NCBI GenBank assembly: GCA_017545505.1
Contig: JAFWNB010000005.1
Coordinates: forward strand, 1 to 64,000
Direction: 5' to 3'
DNA: 64,000 nt
Origin: Candidatus Saccharimonadota bacterium
Lineage (GTDB): Bacteria; Patescibacteriota; Saccharimonadia; Saccharimonadales; Saccharimonadaceae
The translations under genes and the position numbers were made by a program. The notes beneath the pieces were generated by a model, which worked only from the letters and a program-made list of their open reading frames with translations, did not search any database and was not told the origin of the DNA. The stretch's first letter is position 1; each line of letters opens with the position of its first letter. Shown piece after piece: positions 26,401 through 35,093 of the stretch.

Positions 26401-26515
26401 TATTATGCCAAAAATGAGCCGTTTTGGTGCCGCTGGCGCTCAACGTAATGAAAAGAGAAACGGCATCATTGCTAAACTCGTATCATTCTTTGATAAGTAT
26501 TTCGGCGCATACTAG
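23399..26515 (+). CDS. hsdR: Type IC restriction subunit (endonuclease and DNA translocase)
   Basis: 1,038 aa, the same length as EcoR124I HsdR as I recall it. The PD-(D/E)XK nuclease has Asp151 (RYDVTIL), Glu165 and Lys167 (HTELKRRG); these numbers equal the ones I remember for EcoR124I. The helicase core has Walker A HTTGSGKT, the DECHR box (IIFDECHRSQFGD), FTGTPIF (motif III), and motif VI in QAFSRTNRILNS. A helical C-terminal region follows. It pulls in DNA past the bound HsdM/S complex and cuts when translocation stalls. It is last gene of the operon. Confidence 0.96.
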   Translation: MSRFNIVVESSEATVVAEYTPSPRKADSYQSEAELEKEFIRNLEDQGYEYIKIGSEADLIGNLRTQIEKLNDFMFSQSEWFRFFNEYIARPGDSIEDKTNRVQVDNVCSFRLDNGSTKNIKIIDKKNIHNNSLQVINQYVEESGARDVRYDVTILVNGLPMVHTELKRRGVALKEAFNQIKRYDRDSFWAGSGLYNYVQVFVISNGTETKYYSNTTRSSHIKELSGEGRKKSKRTSNSFEFTSYWADGNNKIIPDLIDFTKTFFSKHTLLNILTRYCVFDSDQKLLVMRPYQIVATERILNRIEISTNYKTLGSTDAGGYIWHTTGSGKTLTSFKTALLATQLPYIDKVLFVVDRKDLDYQTMKEYDRFEKGAANGNNNTHILQCQLENRDPKTGATRDYKIIVTTIQKLSVFIKKNPQHEVYNKHCVIIFDECHRSQFGDMHMDITKHFKNYNLFGFTGTPIFAENAGSSSNPQLRTTEQAFGDKLHTYTIVDAINDKNVLPFRIDYLQMMHSKEGIADADIPAIDRERAMMDPRRITEVTKYVLDHFDQKTKRSFYYDYRKVANISESILHRGAEEKITTKLNGFNSIFATSSIDMAKLYYNEFKKQLAESGRKLKIATIFSFAANEDLDDTSGFMGDEDVDTSTLDQSSRDFLDSAIADYNKMFSVDYDTSSDKFQNYYKDVSMRMKNRELDLLIVVNMFLTGFDATTLNTLWVDKDLKMHGLIQAFSRTNRILNSIKTYGNIICFRNLQDKVDDAVALFGDKEASGIVLLKTFGEYFNGYDESDGKHVDGYTDLINKLSENYPVGERPIGEENQKEFIKLFGKILRLRNILQSFDEFAEQDILTPRDLQDYQSVYLNLRDELRPETPDKEVINDDLVFEVELIRQTEVNVDYILALVVKYHDSHCENKEILVDIDKAVSSSLELRSKKELIHEFIRTYTNTGEEIRDTWQKFVNVEREKELNSIIEEENLNSDETKRLILNAFRDGVMKTSGTDVDRIMPKMSRFGAAGAQRNEKRNGIIAKLVSFFDKYFGAY

Positions 26516-26604
26516 AATATCTTTCACCGTCTCGCGTCAAGAAAAAATCCCACCCCTATTTTCTGCACAATAACTTTCAAAACCCGATTGTGTCCAAGTG
26601 GGTG

Positions 26605-27069
26605 CTATCTATTGACTAAATGATAGAATGTTTTGTTAGAATCGTTGCCGTAATGGTTAATATCTTCCGGCTCGGCCCAGAGTGAAAGCTTGTGGACGCG
26701 CCACTTACCAATGAAGAACATCTGAACTATCGCGTCATTCACGTCGCGGTTATTTAGCGCGCGTGGAATGTATGCGAGGGAAAAATAGTACCATTTGTCG
26801 TCTTCGGCGTCTAACCTCGCAAAAACGCGTTTACCGCGCCCAAAAAGACGCACATCGAAGCGCTGTGCTAGTGTTTCTAGGGAATAGGTCTTTAATTCAT
26901 GGATCGCGTCACGGACAGACGATTCTATCAGCTCCATACGCTCGAATTTATCGTAATCGCGCGAATTGAATCTGCCATTATGCTCGAGCATAAAGCTTTC
27001 AAGTTGCCGGGCGGTAACCGGTATTGGCTCGCCGGGTTTCGTTTTCCTGAATGTGTGACTTTTCGCCAT
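26605..27069 (-). CDS. Unknown protein of the integrative element
   Basis: 154 aa with GAGG 5 bases before the ATG. Basic N-terminus (SHTFRKTKPGEP), then a helical middle (ESSVRDAIHELKTYSLETLA) and a segment with many aromatic residues (DDKWYYFSLAYIPRAL, KWRVHKLSLWAEP). No known family. It is 44 bases downstream of the XRE regulator and probably co-transcribed with it, so a role in the same regulatory or defence unit is possible. Confidence 0.6.
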   Translation of the reverse strand: MAKSHTFRKTKPGEPIPVTARQLESFMLEHNGRFNSRDYDKFERMELIESSVRDAIHELKTYSLETLAQRFDVRLFGRGKRVFARLDAEDDKWYYFSLAYIPRALNNRDVNDAIVQMFFIGKWRVHKLSLWAEPEDINHYGNDSNKTFYHLVNR

Positions 27070-27113
27070 AATAACCTCGTTTCTTTAGAGGTTGCGCTCA
27101 TTGGCGGTGGTAG

Positions 27114-27662
27114 CTAGAATGGAACTTCATCAAGATCAAATGGAGATTCTGGTTTCTTTTCCGGATGGTTCTTATTGATTTCGTTGGCAACGGATTGTTT
27201 GATTTGGTCTAGATATAAGTCTGGGTCTGGATATGTGTTTTGATTTTGCTTAAACTCGTAAATATTGTCGAGAAGCCGTTTGATAGCCCATGCGTCGCCC
27301 CATAAGGGGATATAATATCTGCCACTTGGCGCAAATTCATCATTGTCTTCTTCGACCTTACCAATAGCTTCATCCAGCATTAGCTCTGTAAAGCAATTTA
27401 CGATTTTCATGCCATAATTGGTAGTTTGTAGCATTTTATTGCTTTCGTTACCAAAATACAGTTCATCCATTGTCGAGTAGAGAGCATGTGCTATTTTTGC
27501 TAGATTAGCAGTGCTTGGCTCGCGTACGCCGCGTTCGAAATCACTAATCATGCTATCTTTTATGCCCGTTGCTTTACTTAGAGCTTTTTGACTCATTTGC
27601 AACTCTTCTCGAGTAGCTCTAATCCGCTTTCCGATAGCTTCCTTGCGCCATTTGTCATCCAT
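27114..27662 (-). CDS. XRE-family transcriptional regulator
   Basis: 182 aa. Residues about 11-70 form a helix-turn-helix of the Cro/cI type (GKRIRATREELQMSQKALSK, GIKDSMISDFERGVREPS). The C-terminal part is acidic and unrecognised. GGAGG lies 9 bases before the ATG. It is transcribed away from the DUF4417 cluster across a 214-base divergent gap, which suits autoregulation and control of the divergent genes. It could be the lysogeny-type repressor of the element, or a controller of the restriction operon. Confidence 0.85.
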   Translation of the reverse strand: MDDKWRKEAIGKRIRATREELQMSQKALSKATGIKDSMISDFERGVREPSTANLAKIAHALYSTMDELYFGNESNKMLQTTNYGMKIVNCFTELMLDEAIGKVEEDNDEFAPSGRYYIPLWGDAWAIKRLLDNIYEFKQNQNTYPDPDLYLDQIKQSVANEINKNHPEKKPESPFDLDEVPF

Positions 27663-27876
27663 TTAATTAAACCTCCGTTTATAACCGTTAATTTATTATA
27701 ACTCATTCGTGAATATTTCGCTATGTCGGGATACTGACTTAGCGGTCTAGTTATCTACTTTTAGCATAAGTAAAAATATTTATAACGACTATATCACCCC
27801 TATAATTGGGAGTTCTTAACAATGACTTTTTAAAGGAAAATTGTAGTAATAGCAAATTAAAAAGAAAGGATGTAGT
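27663..27876. promoter_or_regulatory. Divergent promoter region between the XRE gene and the DUF4417 gene
   Basis: On the minus strand TATAAT lies about 35 bases before the XRE start. Symmetric elements that could be operators are TTATAA repeated either side of an 11-base gap near 27680-27702, and TACTT/AAGTA with a 7-base spacer near 27757-27773. On the plus strand AAAGGA precedes ATG 27877. Confidence 0.4.
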
Positions 27877-28533
27877 ATGGACAAGCGCCATATTATAAAA
27901 TTTAAGCCGTTCAAGTATTACGACTACCTGAACGGCGCAAATCTCGTTGGCTCAGAACGCTATCCCGAGCTCCAACCTACTCATATTATACCAGATAGAG
28001 TAATTGGATTTAACGAGAAGAATAGTATTAAAAATCCAAATGATTACTATCTGGATCACTTCATTGACGATTATCATTTTGAATCGGTCTGGGGTAACTG
28101 TGACAGATATCTAGATAAGTATCGTCAGTTTAAGGGTGTAGTTACGACTGACTTCTCAGTTTATCGGGATATGCCGCTCTGGGTGCGTAAATATAATGTA
28201 GGGCGCAATCGTACTGTGGCGTATTACTTACAGAGGAATGGCATAAATATCGTTCCGGTTGCTTCTTGGGCATATATGGATGATTTTGAATGGTGCCTGG
28301 ACGGCCTACCAAAAGAATCCTCTATTGCGATTTCAACTAACGGATGTATGGCTAGCTTTATTAGTAAAAGCGTCTTCTTGGATGGCATTAATAAGCTGCA
28401 GGAGATTCTGCGTCCATCAAATCTAATCATCGCCGGCGGCCCTATTCCGGAGCTAGAAGAGAAGTATAACAATATCAGTTATTACAAAAATTTCTCCCAG
28501 CGCCTTACGGAAAGGAGAAAACATGGGAAGTAG
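27877..28533 (+). CDS. DUF4417-family protein
   Basis: 218 aa. It matches the DUF4417 pattern as I remember it: an N-terminal region ending in VIGFNEKN, then a nucleotide-hydrolase-like core with GVVTTDFSVYRDMPLWVRKYNVGRNR, VPVASWAYMDD and a terminal block LRPSNLIIAGGPIPEL. This family is widespread on phages, plasmids and ICEs and its biochemical role is not known to me. It leads a tightly packed plus-strand trio ending in the terminator at 29208-29239. Confidence 0.75.
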   Translation: MDKRHIIKFKPFKYYDYLNGANLVGSERYPELQPTHIIPDRVIGFNEKNSIKNPNDYYLDHFIDDYHFESVWGNCDRYLDKYRQFKGVVTTDFSVYRDMPLWVRKYNVGRNRTVAYYLQRNGINIVPVASWAYMDDFEWCLDGLPKESSIAISTNGCMASFISKSVFLDGINKLQEILRPSNLIIAGGPIPELEEKYNNISYYKNFSQRLTERRKHGK

Positions 28534-28921
28534 CGGATCGTATCTAAAAAGTGGCGGTTTCTCAAGTCAGGAATGGGAACAAGTGGGAACCATTAATGGC
28601 GTTAAGGTACTTAAAAAGATTGGCACGAAGAAAGGTACTAAAGGCAACTTGCCATTTTATAGCAACACCCCAGGAACGGCATATATTCTTCTGAATTCGG
28701 ACGGAACATTTAGTCAATTCAGACAATACGGAGAAGATAGAATGCCAGAGTTTGACATTGATTATGGCCGACACGACAGCGATAAGCCATATCTCCATAT
28801 GCATACTTATAACGGAAAGGCTAGATCTAAGCCGACGCCAATTACTAATGAAGATGGTGATATAATTAATAAAGACCTGTATGAAAAATACAAGGGATTC
28901 TTGAAAGGAATAAAGCTATGA
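28523..28921 (+). CDS. Unknown protein coupled to DUF4417
   Basis: 132 aa; GGAG lies 5 bases before the ATG, and the start overlaps the DUF4417 gene by 11 bases. Gly/Ser-rich beginning (GSSGSYLKSGGFSSQ), then a compact domain containing FSQFRQYGEDRMPEFDIDYG and PYLHMHTYNGK. The His/Asp-rich segment might bind a metal, but I see no known nuclease motif. Genes like this often follow DUF4417 in Gram-positive elements (recollection, not verified). Confidence 0.55.
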   Translation: MGSSGSYLKSGGFSSQEWEQVGTINGVKVLKKIGTKKGTKGNLPFYSNTPGTAYILLNSDGTFSQFRQYGEDRMPEFDIDYGRHDSDKPYLHMHTYNGKARSKPTPITNEDGDIINKDLYEKYKGFLKGIKL

Positions 28922-29196
28922 CAGAGGCTCAAGAAGAAGCAAAGAAAGAATATATCGAAACTCTCGACCATAATGGCGAGATTGAGTTTAAATACAATGG
29001 TTTCTTCTACCATATCGAACCAGATTATGATAAAGAAGATACTTATAAAATTTGGAAATTTACCGATCAATATGAGGGTGGCGGAGACGTAATTGCCATT
29101 TGCTCGCCAGCCGAATCGGTTTTAGAGACAAAAGCTTTTGATGGTAAGACCATTCTCGAAATAGAAGACGATATGACAGATTGTATTCTGCGATAA
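28918..29196 (+). CDS. Small acidic protein, last gene of the DUF4417 trio
   Basis: 92 aa, strongly acidic (EEAKKEYIETLDHNGEIEFK; EIEDDMTDCILR at the end). The start overlaps the preceding stop (ATGA). No family recognised. Its acidity and coupling to the upstream gene would suit an inhibitor or immunity partner, but that is speculation from composition. Confidence 0.55.
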   Translation: MTEAQEEAKKEYIETLDHNGEIEFKYNGFFYHIEPDYDKEDTYKIWKFTDQYEGGGDVIAICSPAESVLETKAFDGKTILEIEDDMTDCILR

Positions 29197-29207
29197 TTAA
29201 TCCAAAG

Positions 29208-29239
29208 ATAGCTCCATGTTGTTTCGGAGCTATTTTTTA
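29208..29239 (+). terminator. Terminator of the DUF4417 trio
   Basis: 8-bp stem ATAGCTCC/GGAGCTAT, 10-base loop, then a T-run on the plus strand, just after the stop at 29196. Confidence 0.85.
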
Positions 29240-29256
29240 TCGCAGCCGTATATCCC

Positions 29257-29448
29257 TTAATACTTGAACAGCATCTTGTCGCCATCCCAGGCCGCCCATT
29301 TATTGCGCTCCTTTTCTTCGGGCGTCATCTTTGCCTGTTCTGTATCAATCCTATCTAGAGCCATCATTAGCTCGTAGACATTCTTCTTCGCTTCTTCTGT
29401 CCACTCTATCTTAGTCGTACTCTTTTTAGCGACATTTTGCTTACCCAT
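29257..29448 (-). CDS. Small charged protein of unknown function
   Basis: 63 aa; GAGGAG lies 4-5 bases before the ATG. Lys-rich start, then one charged helix (EWTEEAKKNVYELMMALDRI), then EEKERNKWAAWDGDKMLFKY. No family recognised. It is the last gene before the right end of the tRNA-Gln element. Confidence 0.5.
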   Translation of the reverse strand: MGKQNVAKKSTTKIEWTEEAKKNVYELMMALDRIDTEQAKMTPEEKERNKWAAWDGDKMLFKY

Positions 29449-29690
29449 AAAACTCCTCTTTAGGTATTACTTGAATTCTACCAATAAAATGGTTCGATAG
29501 TGATATTTTCGTTTAAACTGGCTATTCCTCGAAGCAAACAAAATATGCCCATCTTGGGCAAATATCTGAGAAATAATAATGATAATAGGACGCTAATGCA
29601 TCTCTGTAATGCCTAGGCCAAAGGCGATGTAATGGACATTTTCCAGCAGCCTCTCATATTTTGCGGGGTTTCTAATTACATCCTGAAGTT

Positions 29691-29698
29691 CCAGCCAT
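29691..29698 (+). repeat. Candidate right attachment core of the tRNA-Gln element
   Basis: CCAGCCAT, same orientation as the tRNA-Gln copy at 14888-14895. If both mark the ends, the element is about 14.8 kb. Confidence 0.4.
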
Positions 29699-29715
29699 GA
29701 TTTTATAGATATATG

Positions 29716-29743
29716 AAAAAAACGCCTAAATAGGCGCTTTTTT
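29716..29743 (-). terminator. Terminator after the metalloprotease gene
   Basis: Stem CGCCTA/TAGGCG with A-run on one side and T-run on the other, so it can act in both directions. Confidence 0.75.
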
Positions 29744-29764
29744 GCAAATGAGATGATTAACTGG

Positions 29765-30418
29765 TCAATTATAGACTAATTTTGCTTGTTCCATGCATTG
29801 GGGGCAATAACAACGATGATAATCCTTAAAGGCCTCTTTGAAAATGTATATTAATTCTTTTTCAGAAAGGCCCTGGTTCATCACGCATCCCGGGTTCGTG
29901 CAGTGTATGCCGAAATTATTTTCCGTGTTACTTCTGCCGCCAAGACATAAGCCAAATGCATGACCGATTTCATGCATTATTAAACCTTCTATCATTAGCT
30001 TTTTGTATGGTTCTTCTAAGCCCCTTATTCTTGTGAGAGAAATAATGACAACATTCCCTGCAGTATAGCCATAGCAGAAGTTTAGATATCTGCCGCCCAT
30101 TTTCACCGTGATATCTTTCGTCGTAAAAAATACGGCTAAAAATGGATTTCTCTTCATTTTTTCACTATTTGATATTTGATACCAAATATCTTCTGCGTCG
30201 TATCTTGGGCCATATGCCCCTAATTGTACGACTCTTTTGGAGCGTGCGATAATCATATCGGTATCGATATTCTCTTCGTGTGAATTCAATCTTGGTTTCC
30301 TACCGAGATTCATCAGTTTTCTGTCGTAAATCTTTGACGCTTTTACGAGGGTGTCGATAATGATTCTTTTTTCATTATCTTTTATACCTTCGTACATCAT
30401 ACAAATCGGTTTTTTCAT
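29765..30418 (-). CDS. Archaemetzincin-like zinc metalloprotease
   Basis: 217 aa. I chose ATG 30418 (GGAG 7 bases upstream) over the ATG two codons earlier. The zinc site is MHEIGHAFGLCLGG..., followed by IHCTNPGCVMNQG and a terminal CPQC. This follows the archaemetzincin order HExxHxxG, HC-x4-CxM, CxxC; the third ligand His comes about 9 residues later than in typical AmzA proteins because of the insert LGGRSNTENNFG. It is probably cytoplasmic (no signal peptide) with unknown substrate. First chromosomal gene right of the element. Confidence 0.8.
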   Translation of the reverse strand: MKKPICMMYEGIKDNEKRIIIDTLVKASKIYDRKLMNLGRKPRLNSHEENIDTDMIIARSKRVVQLGAYGPRYDAEDIWYQISNSEKMKRNPFLAVFFTTKDITVKMGGRYLNFCYGYTAGNVVIISLTRIRGLEEPYKKLMIEGLIMHEIGHAFGLCLGGRSNTENNFGIHCTNPGCVMNQGLSEKELIYIFKEAFKDYHRCYCPQCMEQAKLVYN

Positions 30419-30499
30419 ACTCATTCTCCTTTTAAAGTGCTACAACAAGTTGTTATCATTGTATATTATAACATACTTTTATATAGATTTCAAACAGCC

Positions 30500-33400
30500 T
30501 TATTCGCTTCTTAGTGCTTCTACCGGATCTTTTTTACTGGCGGCTCGTGCTGGTATAATTCCGCCAATCAATGTTAATACGATCGATAAAATGATTAAAA
30601 AACCTGCCATTTTTATATCTAAACTTGCACTGAGTGGTATATCACCAGTGTAATGATGCAGCACTAAATTAATTGGCGGAATTAATATATATGAAATAAT
30701 CACACCGAATAGACCTGATAGTAAACCAATTATAAATGTTTCGGCGTTAAATATTGATGATATATTATGCTTACTTGCGCCGATCGCTCTTAAAATACCT
30801 ATTTCTTTCGTGCGTTCATAGACGGAGATATATGTTATTACTCCTATCATTATTGATGAAACGACTAATGAAATTGATACAAATGCGATTAGGACGTATG
30901 ATACGGCGTCTACTATAGTTTTAACCGATGACATCAAAATTCCAGTTGCGTCCGTATAATCGATAATTTTGTCTTCATTGTTATATGATTCCATTAGCCT
31001 ATTATATTCATCTAGAAAATTTATAAAAATCGTTTTTCCATCAAAACTGTTAAAATAGAATGATATTCTAGTGGGTTCTTTGGGATTCTGGTAGCCAAGC
31101 GCTGATAAATTGCTTGCCAGTGTTGTTTCTTTTTTATTAAACATTGCTGATACTACTCTAGCTAATTCTTCTTCGCTAAAATTTAGTTTAAAAGCTGAAA
31201 TTAAAGCTGATTCGTCTATATTAAATGCTCTCGCAAAACTGTTTGATAAATAAGCAATAAGATTTCCTATTTTAGAAAGTATTTCTTGCTGCATCGAGAT
31301 ATTTGTAATTGCTACAGCTAAATTATCGAACGCCATTACGGCGGTTTCGGTATGAGTGTAGTCTTCGATTGTAATGTTTTGTATGGATTTGGCTAAATAA
31401 TCCATTAAAAGTCCAGTATATGCTGTTTTAATGTTTTCACTTGGAATTTGGTATTGTTTTTCTAATTCTGAAAAATCTTGTTTATTTACGAATTCGTTTG
31501 TGAGTTCTGTAATGATTTGTTTGGCTAGTTCTGGATTTGTTATTAAATCAGCCGGGTCTATTTCTCCACTTTCAATTTTGGAGGTTAGTATTTCTTTTAG
31601 CCCCTCCGCTAATGTCTTAAATCTATTTATAAGATTTTTTCTAATCTCAGGTAGTGAGCTCGTGCCGTTTGAAATATCGTTCGATACTTGGTTTAAGTAT
31701 TCTTTTGTTTTTGAACTAATTGCATTCTGATCGATCGTGATGTTAAATGCATTTTTTAATGCTTCATTGTCTACAGCGGCTAAATCAGAAAATTGAAAAT
31801 CAAAATCATTCTCTTTTTCGCCGAATTTCTTGTCTGAAAAGATGTCTATTTTTGGATTATTTAATTGTTTTTTAACTATTTCGGTTTTTTCTGCTTCTTC
31901 TATAATGTGAGTTGTCAAACTTGGTAAATATAAAATTCCGTTTCTAATTGCTGACATATTTGATTTCGGTGTGACGATCCCGACTACTTTTAATTTCTCT
32001 GATTGATGCTTATATAAACTCAGCATATAGTCCTTGTTTTCCGACATGTCTTCATATACGTTGTATTTTTCGTTATATTTAAATATTGACGTATTTGGTA
32101 TTAATCTTAAATCAGCGTTTAGTACATCTTCATATGATAATTCTAATGGTTCATTTTCAATATTGGCCGGTTCACCACTAAAAATCTTTGTAAGTGTCTC
32201 GCTTATTTCTCTTGTATTATGAAATCCTAGTGAATATGTTAAGACATCCGAAATTTGTCCTGGATTTGATAATGATACTACGATTTCGTCGTATTTTTCG
32301 GGGTATCGTCCAGCTACTATTTCGGTGTTTTCTGTAATATTTTCTAGTTCGGTTTGTTGAAATATCGATGTCATATTTGAATATGAAGATAAAAGTGTAG
32401 AATCGCCCATAACCGAGGTAAAGAATGAATTTGGATTTAGTTTTGCTAATTCACCAGATGCATCTATTGTATAAATCAATGGGTCAATGTTGTATTGATA
32501 TTCTATTAAACGTATATTGTTTGAAATGTCTTTTTCATGTAAATGATAATAATTCATGAAACTTTCTAAATCGTTATGGGATACGTTTCCGAGCGTAGAA
32601 GTAATTACTTGGTTTTCTATTAATTTATCTTTTTTCTCTGATGCTGTATCATTATTTGATAGACTTAGTAATACTCCCGTAAAATCTGTTGATTCTTCCA
32701 TTAGTGTCAGAGGGTATGACGTAAGAGTGTCTTCTTCTATTGTGTCGATATAATTTTGAAAACCGGTTGAGACTGCTGAAATCAAAGCGATACCAATTAT
32801 TCCAATTGAGCCAGCCAGCGCGACTAGTATTGTGCGTGCTTTTTTAGTAAGTAAATTATTTAGGGATAATGATAGTGCAGTCAAAAATGACATTTTTGTC
32901 TTTGATGTTTTCTTTCTTTTGTTTTCGTCATTCAGATTTGTTTTAATTTTTCCGTTGTACGTATTCGAATCTGATGTTAATTTGCCATCTTTAAGCGTAA
33001 CGATACGTGTGGCGTATTTTTCGGCTAATTCTGGATTATGTGTGACCATTATTACGAGTTTATTCTTTGAAACTTCTTTTAGTAGGTTCATTATTTGAAT
33101 GCTTGTTTCGGAATCTAGTGCGCCTGTTGGCTCATCTGCCAATAATATATCTGGGTTATTCACTAGGGCTCTTGCTATGGCGACTCTTTGCATTTGTCCG
33201 CCAGAAAGCTGGGACGGTTTTTTATTGATTTGATCCTTTAATCCAACATCTTCTAATGCTTTTTTTGCGCGCCTGATTGATTTTCGTTTAGATATGCCAG
33301 ACAATGTTAGGGCTAGTCGAACATTTTGTAAAACTGTTTGGTGCGGTATTAAGTTATAACTTTGAAATACGAAACCGATTCTGTGATTTCTGTATGAATC

Positions 33401-33631
33401 CCATTCTTTATCGTGATAGTTTTTGGTGCTGATCTCATTGATCTTAATATCGCCACTAGTGTAATGATCTAATCCGCCAATAATGTTCAACAGTGTTGTT
33501 TTGCCGGATCCAGACGGTCCTAGGATTGCTACAAATTCATTGACGCGAAAATTAATATTGATATTATCAAGCGCTTTGGTTTTTAGCCCACCTGTTTGAT
33601 AGGTTTTGTTTACTCCCCGAATCTCTAACAT
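30500..33631 (-). CDS. ABC transporter: ATPase fused to FtsX-type permease (MacB-like)
   Basis: 1,043 aa, one polypeptide. ATPase domain (residues 1-225) has Walker A GPSGSGKT, signature [15 protein letters not shown] and Walker [13 protein letters not shown], of the LolD/MacB/FtsE class. A first membrane helix ([20 protein letters not shown], about 270) is followed by a very large outside domain of about 600 residues, then three helices of the FtsX permease ([20 protein letters not shown] and others) with the sequence [14 protein letters not shown]. Such pumps move peptides or lipids, or do mechanical work on the envelope. TATAAT is 11 bases before the ATG. Confidence 0.9.
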   Translation of the reverse strand: MLEIRGVNKTYQTGGLKTKALDNININFRVNEFVAILGPSGSGKTTLLNIIGGLDHYTSGDIKINEISTKNYHDKEWDSYRNHRIGFVFQSYNLIPHQTVLQNVRLALTLSGISKRKSIRRAKKALEDVGLKDQINKKPSQLSGGQMQRVAIARALVNNPDILLADEPTGALDSETSIQIMNLLKEVSKNKLVIMVTHNPELAEKYATRIVTLKDGKLTSDSNTYNGKIKTNLNDENKRKKTSKTKMSFLTALSLSLNNLLTKKARTILVALAGSIGIIGIALISAVSTGFQNYIDTIEEDTLTSYPLTLMEESTDFTGVLLSLSNNDTASEKKDKLIENQVITSTLGNVSHNDLESFMNYYHLHEKDISNNIRLIEYQYNIDPLIYTIDASGELAKLNPNSFFTSVMGDSTLLSSYSNMTSIFQQTELENITENTEIVAGRYPEKYDEIVVSLSNPGQISDVLTYSLGFHNTREISETLTKIFSGEPANIENEPLELSYEDVLNADLRLIPNTSIFKYNEKYNVYEDMSENKDYMLSLYKHQSEKLKVVGIVTPKSNMSAIRNGILYLPSLTTHIIEEAEKTEIVKKQLNNPKIDIFSDKKFGEKENDFDFQFSDLAAVDNEALKNAFNITIDQNAISSKTKEYLNQVSNDISNGTSSLPEIRKNLINRFKTLAEGLKEILTSKIESGEIDPADLITNPELAKQIITELTNEFVNKQDFSELEKQYQIPSENIKTAYTGLLMDYLAKSIQNITIEDYTHTETAVMAFDNLAVAITNISMQQEILSKIGNLIAYLSNSFARAFNIDESALISAFKLNFSEEELARVVSAMFNKKETTLASNLSALGYQNPKEPTRISFYFNSFDGKTIFINFLDEYNRLMESYNNEDKIIDYTDATGILMSSVKTIVDAVSYVLIAFVSISLVVSSIMIGVITYISVYERTKEIGILRAIGASKHNISSIFNAETFIIGLLSGLFGVIISYILIPPINLVLHHYTGDIPLSASLDIKMAGFLIILSIVLTLIGGIIPARAASKKDPVEALRSE

Positions 33632-33703
33632 AGAATATTTATATTATATCATTTTTCGTTGTTTTTCAGATATTTTTAAGATTTCAATTATAATATATAT
33701 TAT

Positions 33704-34429
33704 ATGGACAATAAAGTTTTTGATCGAATCGAAAAGAAATATTTAATTTCTGATTCTCAAAAAAAGAAAATTTTGCCACTCATCAAAAAGCATATGAAGA
33801 GAGATAATTATTTTAAATCTGAGGTATTTAATATTTATTTTGACACGGATAATTTTGATTTAATTAATCAATCGATTGATTGGACCGCTTTCAAATACAA
33901 ACTTAGAGCTCGTTCCTATGGCGGATATGATAGGGTATTTTTAGAGATTAAAACTAAAATTCGTGGTAAAGATAATAACCCTGGTTTTAAAAGGCGCGTT
34001 ATGATTACGCATGAAGACTTCAATGAATTAGTTAAACATAATAAATCAATGGTCGAATTGGCTGCACGCTCGATTGAAACTAAAGATGACCTCCAGATTG
34101 CAAAAGAAGTTGATTATTTAATTCAAAATCTTAATCTTAAGCCAAAAATTATGGTTTCGTATAATAGACAAAGCTATAAAGGTGATGACGATTTAAGGAT
34201 TACTTTTGATGAAAACTTAATGTATCGTGATATGAACTTAAACTTTAAAAAAGAAATACGTGATAAAATTTATTTTAAAGATAGTCAAAATATCATTATG
34301 GAGTTGAAAGCTCAAGGTTCGTTTCCTCTATGGTTAGTTAAAAAAATGTCCGAGCTTAAAATTTACCCTCAACGTTTTTCTAAAGTTGGTAAAGCATATG
34401 AATTAATTAGAAAGGAGAATAATGTTTAA
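33704..34429 (+). CDS. VTC-domain protein (polyphosphate polymerase-like)
   Basis: 241 aa, the length of the isolated VTC domain. Conserved blocks: DRIEKKYLI, VFNIYFDT, FKYKLRARSYGG, VFLEIKTKI, PKIMVSYNRQSY, RITFDENL and the terminal PQRFSKVGKAYEL. The basic and acidic residues line the tunnel in yeast Vtc4, which makes polyphosphate from ATP. In bacteria VTC domains often pair with DUF4956 proteins, and their product is not settled. The end overlaps the next gene by 8 bases. Confidence 0.88.
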   Translation: MDNKVFDRIEKKYLISDSQKKKILPLIKKHMKRDNYFKSEVFNIYFDTDNFDLINQSIDWTAFKYKLRARSYGGYDRVFLEIKTKIRGKDNNPGFKRRVMITHEDFNELVKHNKSMVELAARSIETKDDLQIAKEVDYLIQNLNLKPKIMVSYNRQSYKGDDDLRITFDENLMYRDMNLNFKKEIRDKIYFKDSQNIIMELKAQGSFPLWLVKKMSELKIYPQRFSKVGKAYELIRKENNV

Positions 34430-35093
34430 TAGTATATTTGAAATCAATGCTACAGGGCAAAGTATAACTACAGTTTTAATATGTGCTGCTGTAGCTTTAG
34501 TGCTTGGCGTAATTGTCGCCCTTACACATATGAAAACTTCTCAAACCAGTAAGGGATTCTTAGTTACTTTGGCTACTTTGCCAATTCTTGTGATGGCTGT
34601 TATGATTATGATTAACGGTAATCTTGGTACTTCTATCGCAATTCTTGGTGCCTTTTCTTTAATTCGATTTCGTTCGATTCAGGGGCAAGCTAAAGAGCTT
34701 TTGAGTGTATTTTTCGCAATGATGATTGGTCTTGCTTGTGGTATGGGTCATGTGCTTTTTGCAACAATCATAACTATCATTGCTATTCTGGCAATTCTCT
34801 TATTTACTTACACCCCAATTTTGGAACCAAATAAAAAACAGCGTGTTTTAAAAATTGTAATTCCGGAGGATCTTGACTATGAAGACGTCTTTAATGATAT
34901 TTTTAAGAAATATACTTCTAAAGCCGATCTTGTTCGTATGAAAACTACTAATATGGGGAGTTTATATAAACTAACTTATAACATTACATTACGGTCTGGC
35001 ATAAAAGAAAAGGAATTTCTTGACGAAATACGTGTAAAAAACAGTAATCTAAAGGTTCTTTTGTCTCATCCTCAAATGGAAGAGGAAATATAA
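34422..35093 (+). CDS. DUF4956-family membrane protein
   Basis: 223 aa. About four membrane segments in residues 15-130 (TTVLICAAVALVLGVIVALT, LATLPILVMAVMIMI, LSVFFAMMIGLACGMG, IITIIAILAILLFTY), with the family-typical ASLIRFRSI-like motif (GAFSLIRFRSIQGQAKEL), followed by a cytoplasmic ACT-like tail. It overlaps the VTC gene and is directly followed by the beta-helix protein. It may export or control the VTC product. Confidence 0.85.
   Translation: MFNSIFEINATGQSITTVLICAAVALVLGVIVALTHMKTSQTSKGFLVTLATLPILVMAVMIMINGNLGTSIAILGAFSLIRFRSIQGQAKELLSVFFAMMIGLACGMGHVLFATIITIIAILAILLFTYTPILEPNKKQRVLKIVIPEDLDYEDVFNDIFKKYTSKADLVRMKTTNMGSLYKLTYNITLRSGIKEKEFLDEIRVKNSNLKVLLSHPQMEEEI

Larger units (their letters stand above)
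29449..29764. other. Non-coding gap holding the probable right end of the tRNA-Gln element
   Basis: No gene is visible in these 316 bases. It contains a small stem GCCCA/TGGGC near 29548-29560, the 8-base candidate core CCAGCCAT at 29691-29698 that repeats the end of tRNA-Gln, and a terminator at 29716-29743 serving the next chromosomal gene. Confidence 0.5.
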
